From contig DASVTZ010000151.1 of assembly GCA_036387335.1 (NCBI GenBank), forward strand, positions 1 to 47,678: DNA of 47,678 bases. The letters run 5' to 3'. The stretch's first letter is position 1; the number at the start of each line of letters is the position of its first letter. The translations under genes were made by a program, and so were the position numbers. This document shows, piece by piece, positions 44,997 to 47,678 of the stretch. The notes beneath the pieces were generated by a model. The model was not told the origin of the DNA, ran no database searches, and worked only from the letters and a program-made list of their open reading frames with translations. Source of the DNA: Longimicrobium sp. (GTDB lineage Bacteria; Gemmatimonadota; Gemmatimonadetes; Longimicrobiales; Longimicrobiaceae).

Positions 44997-45968
44997 GTGA
45001 AGGTGCTCGTGACCGGTGGCGCCGGGTTCATCGGCGGCCACCTCTGCCAGCGCCTGCTGGACCGCGGCGACGAAGTGGTGTGCGTCGACAGCTTCGACAG
45101 CTTCTACGACCCGGCGATCAAGCGCGGGACCGCGGCCGCGCTGGCCCGGTCGCCGCGCTTCCGGCTGGTGGAGGGCGACATCCGCGACCTCGCCGGGCTG
45201 GAGCGCGAGCTCGCGGGCGAAGGCGTCGGCGCGATCGTGCACCTGGCCGCGCGCGCGGGGGTGCGGCCCTCCATCGAAGACCCCGTCCTCTACACGCAGG
45301 TCAACGTGGAGGGCACCGTCGCCATGCTGGAGCTGGCGCGGCGGCTGGGGGTGAAGCCGTTCGTCTTCGGCTCATCGTCCAGCGTGTACGGCGACACGTC
45401 GGCCGTGCCCTTTCGCGAGGACGAGCCCGCTGCCACCCCGATCTCGCCCTACGCGGCCAGCAAGCGCGCGGGCGAGCTGCTCTGCCACGCCTACGCGCAC
45501 CTGCACGGGCTGGCGGTGGTGTGCCTGCGCTTCTTTACCGTGTACGGCCCTCGGCAGCGCCCGGACCTGGCGATCCACAAGTTCGCGCGGCTGATGGCGG
45601 CGGGGGAGCCGATCCCCTTCTTCGGCGACGGCTCCACGCGGCGCGACTACACCTACGTAGACGACATCGTGCAGGGCATCGAGGGCGCCATCGCCTACGC
45701 CGCGGCGCGCGATGCCTCGTTCGAGGTCTTCAACCTGGGCGAGAGCGACACGGTGCCGCTGGCGCGCCTGGTGGAGCTGCTGGGCGCCGCCATGGGGGTG
45801 AGCCCCACCCTGCAGCGCCTCCCCGCCCAGCCCGGCGACGTGGAGCGGACCTACGCGGACATCTCGCGCGCGCGTGCCCTGCTGGGTTATACTCCGCGCG
45901 TTCCCATCGAGGAGGGGATCCCCCGCTTCGTGGAGTGGTTCCGGAGCGGGCAGGCCGCCGGGAGCTGA
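44997..45968 (+). CDS. UDP-glucuronate 4-epimerase-like enzyme
   Basis: A 323-aa NAD-dependent epimerase. [48 protein letters not shown] (the RAGVR segment typical of uronate 4-epimerases), SSSSVYGD, Y-x3-K in SPYAASKRAGE and RFFTVYGPRQRPDLA are visible. It would interconvert UDP-glucuronate and UDP-galacturonate. GTG start, five bases after the decarboxylase stop, so both enzymes draw on one UDP-glucuronate pool. Confidence 0.9.
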   Translation: MKVLVTGGAGFIGGHLCQRLLDRGDEVVCVDSFDSFYDPAIKRGTAAALARSPRFRLVEGDIRDLAGLERELAGEGVGAIVHLAARAGVRPSIEDPVLYTQVNVEGTVAMLELARRLGVKPFVFGSSSSVYGDTSAVPFREDEPAATPISPYAASKRAGELLCHAYAHLHGLAVVCLRFFTVYGPRQRPDLAIHKFARLMAAGEPIPFFGDGSTRRDYTYVDDIVQGIEGAIAYAAARDASFEVFNLGESDTVPLARLVELLGAAMGVSPTLQRLPAQPGDVERTYADISRARALLGYTPRVPIEEGIPRFVEWFRSGQAAGS

Positions 45969-46006
45969 CCGGCGCGAAAGCAACTGATTTCAAGATCGAA
46001 ACTTCC

Positions 46007-46378
46007 ATGACCGAGGCAAACGTGCACACCAACGCAGCTCCCCTCACGCAGCCCAAGATCGTCGACAAGCCCTGGGGGCGCGAAGTGTGGTACGCGCACG
46101 AAGAACGCTACGCCGGCAAGATCCTGGAGGTCACCCGCGGCCACGCGCTCTCGCTGCAGAAGCACGAGCGCAAGCAGGAGACGATGTACCTGCAGTCCGG
46201 GCGCCTGCTGTACCACTTCAACGGCGTCGACTTCGAGATGGAGCCGGGCCAGTGCATCACGGTGCGCCCCGGCGACGTGCACCGCATCGAGGCGCTGGAG
46301 GATGCCGTCATCCTCGAGGTCAGCACCCCCGAGCTGGACGACGTCATCCGCCTGGAAGACCGCTACGGCCGGGGCTGA
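46007..46378 (+). CDS. Single-domain cupin, mannose-6-phosphate-isomerase-like
   Basis: A 123-aa cupin resembling the C-terminal half of type II phosphomannose isomerases. KPWGREVWYA at the start, metal-binding motif 1 as SLQKHERKQETMYLQSG, and motif 2 as RPGDVHRIEAL with a conserved histidine. Standing alone without the nucleotidyltransferase half, it may isomerise a sugar phosphate or act as a sugar-binding/epimerase-like partner. No strong ribosome site at the ATG. Confidence 0.8.
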   Translation: MTEANVHTNAAPLTQPKIVDKPWGREVWYAHEERYAGKILEVTRGHALSLQKHERKQETMYLQSGRLLYHFNGVDFEMEPGQCITVRPGDVHRIEALEDAVILEVSTPELDDVIRLEDRYGRG

Positions 46379-46409
46379 GCGCGCCGCCGGGACGCTGCCC
46401 GGCTCCTCG

Positions 46410-47543
46410 ATGACACAACCCGCCGAGTCCGCCATCGACGGGGCCCTGCGGCTCCGCGGCTGGGCCCTGCACGTGCTCGCGTCCCCCGGCGCCCCTCCGC
46501 CGCTCCCGCCGGCCTCACCGGCCGCGTGGGAGCTCTTCCTGCGCGTGGAGCGGATGGCGATCCCGCTGGCGGACGCGCTGGATGCGCAGTCCCCCGGCGA
46601 AGAGCACGCGGCGGTGCTGCGCCGCGCGCGCATGACCGAGCTCCAGCGCGTGCTCTCTGCACGGGCGGCGCTGCAGCAGATCCGGTCCATCGCGCGGCGG
46701 CGGGGGCTCACGGTGGCGGTGATGAAGGGCGCGGTGGCCGTGCTGCGGCGCGGCGCCCCCGACCTGTCGGACGTGGACGTCTACGCGAGCGCCGCCGAGG
46801 CCGCGGTGCTGGCGGAGGAGATCGACGGCCTGGGCTACCGCGCGGTGGGCGCGCCGGGTGCCCACGCCCTGCGGCTGCGCGCGACGGACGACTCGCTCCC
46901 GGTCGAGGTCCACACCTCCATTCCGGGGACGCACGGAGCCCCGGAGCGGCGCCTGGTGCCGGCTCCCTCGCTGCCCGGGCTGTACGTCCTCCACCCGGCT
47001 GACCACCTCTGGTACGTTCTCCACCACGCCACCGAGCAGCACGCGGAGCGGCGCGGCGCCCTCCGCGACCTCCTGGTCCTCGCGGACGCCATGGACGCCT
47101 GCACGCCCGACGACCGCCGCGAGGTAGACCGCTGGACGGCCGAGCACTGGCGTCCCGAGCTCTTCCGCCGGGTGCTGCGGATGGCCGACGGGCTCCGCCG
47201 CCGCGAGGGCGCCCCCGCGGACCCGTTCCGCCTGGACGCCGCGGGCAGATACGTGGCCGTGGGATGGATGGCGCGCACGCCGGCGCACGAGACGCTGCGC
47301 ATCGTGCTGTCGCGCTCCATCATCGCGGGGGTCGCGCGCCGCGGCGGCTTTCCCTGCGACCAGGGAAGCGCCACGCTGGACCTCCCCTCCGGCTATCCCC
47401 TCCTCGCCTGGATGCGGCGCCGCGTGCCCCGGGCCGAGCGGCTCGCGCGCCTCGCCATCCGAATGGGCCCGGAGTGGGCGCTGTACCCGGTGGGCGCCGC
47501 CGCGGCCCGCGCCGCCGCGCGCGCCGTGCAGCGCGCGGGCTGA
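46410..47543 (+). CDS. Uncharacterised nucleotidyltransferase-like protein (NTP_transf_5 type)
   Basis: A 377-aa protein. A helical N-terminus precedes VAVMKGAVAVLRRGAPDLSDVDVYAS, which carries the K-G and D-x-D pattern of the minimal nucleotidyltransferase fold. GLGYRAVG, a VEVHTSIPG strand (third acidic position) and a helical C-terminal half with HLWYVLHHATEQH follow. Members are found in exopolysaccharide and lasso-peptide-like clusters, with no firmly known reaction. It is the last gene of the operon and ends five bases before a hairpin repeat. The ATG chosen starts the conserved part; a longer overlapping frame upstream is shadow. Confidence 0.7.
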   Translation: MTQPAESAIDGALRLRGWALHVLASPGAPPPLPPASPAAWELFLRVERMAIPLADALDAQSPGEEHAAVLRRARMTELQRVLSARAALQQIRSIARRRGLTVAVMKGAVAVLRRGAPDLSDVDVYASAAEAAVLAEEIDGLGYRAVGAPGAHALRLRATDDSLPVEVHTSIPGTHGAPERRLVPAPSLPGLYVLHPADHLWYVLHHATEQHAERRGALRDLLVLADAMDACTPDDRREVDRWTAEHWRPELFRRVLRMADGLRRREGAPADPFRLDAAGRYVAVGWMARTPAHETLRIVLSRSIIAGVARRGGFPCDQGSATLDLPSGYPLLAWMRRRVPRAERLARLAIRMGPEWALYPVGAAAARAAARAVQRAG

Positions 47544-47547
47544 AAAA

Positions 47548-47635
47548 GTCTCACGCGGAGGCGCGGAGGCGCAGAGAGAACAGATCAAGGCTTCCTCTGT
47601 GGCTTGTAGTTCTCTCCGTGTTCTCTGTGTGAGGC
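47548..47635. repeat. Hairpin repeat with mosaic arms at the cluster's right edge
   Basis: It opens GTCTCACGCGGAGGCGCGGA (C-type) but closes with a right arm of the other type, ctctccgtgttctctgtgtgaggc, so pairing is good at the tips and inner end and loose between. It begins five bases after the stop of the nucleotidyltransferase-like gene. No T-run. The remaining 43 bases of the window show nothing further. Confidence 0.7.
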
Positions 47636-47678
47636 TTTGCTGTAAACATCCGCGTCCGGCCCATGATGCTCTCTCTTC

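Overview
The window is a very GC-rich stretch (about 70% G+C, codon third positions almost all G or C) filled almost end to end with genes for making and exporting a cell-surface polysaccharide. The style suggests a Gemmatimonadota bacterium of the Longimicrobium type: dense GTGA/ATGA-overlapping operons, GTG and TTG starts, non-lipidated export proteins, and long intergenic hairpin repeats with GTCTCAC/GTGAGAC tips. The taxonomic guess is inference; there is no rRNA or marker gene here. I see no tRNA, rRNA, CRISPR array, intact insertion sequence or recognisable regulator gene.

Layout. Minus strand: a Wzc-like chain-length protein with a kinase-type ATPase domain (302-2647) and a Wzi-like outer-membrane protein (2830-4497). 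Plus strand from 4750: a second Wzi-like protein, a short Wza-like export protein and the complete dTDP-L-rhamnose set rfbB-A-C-D, ending in nested hairpins. From 11037: a membrane-anchored 4,6-dehydratase (PglF/WbpM type), a UDP-HexNAc 6-dehydrogenase, a long SLBB export protein, a kinase-less Wzz/GumC-like protein and a methyltransferase. From 18535: an ABC exporter (Wzm/Wzt), a second methyltransferase and three GT4 glycosyltransferases. From 25315: two GT4 enzymes, an O-antigen ligase/polymerase, another GT4 and a WbpP-like UDP-HexNAc 4-epimerase. From 31375: an AsnB-like amidotransferase, PglA-like and PglC-like transferases, a deacetylase, a formyltransferase, a GNAT and a divergent DegT-type enzyme. 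From 38927: a FemAB/BioF2-like acyltransferase and a PglE-like aminotransferase.

A small, less GC-biased three-gene cassette (41467-42315) then interrupts the polysaccharide genes. It holds a 75-aa acidic protein, a DUF2335-like two-helix membrane protein and an overlapping 57-aa basic protein. It is the best candidate for something undescribed. The last operon (42657-47543) makes UDP-glucuronate, UDP-xylose and UDP-galacturonate and adds a cupin and an uncharacterised nucleotidyltransferase.

How it fits together (inference). The locus supplies L-rhamnose, uronic acids (possibly amidated by AsnB), xylose, N-acetyl-hexosaminuronate and a 4-amino-6-deoxy sugar that could be formylated or acylated. 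A PglC-like phosphoglycosyl transferase starts the chain on undecaprenyl phosphate and seven GT4 enzymes extend it. The Wzm/Wzt exporter, with a carbohydrate-binding tail and adjacent methyltransferases that could cap the chain, carries it across the inner membrane. The OPX, Wzz/Wzc and Wzi proteins handle length, outer-membrane passage and surface attachment. No Wzx flippase is visible. Six promoters with a shared form (TTGCNN or similar, 17 bp, TANNNT) and hairpins placed just after stop codons outline the transcription units.
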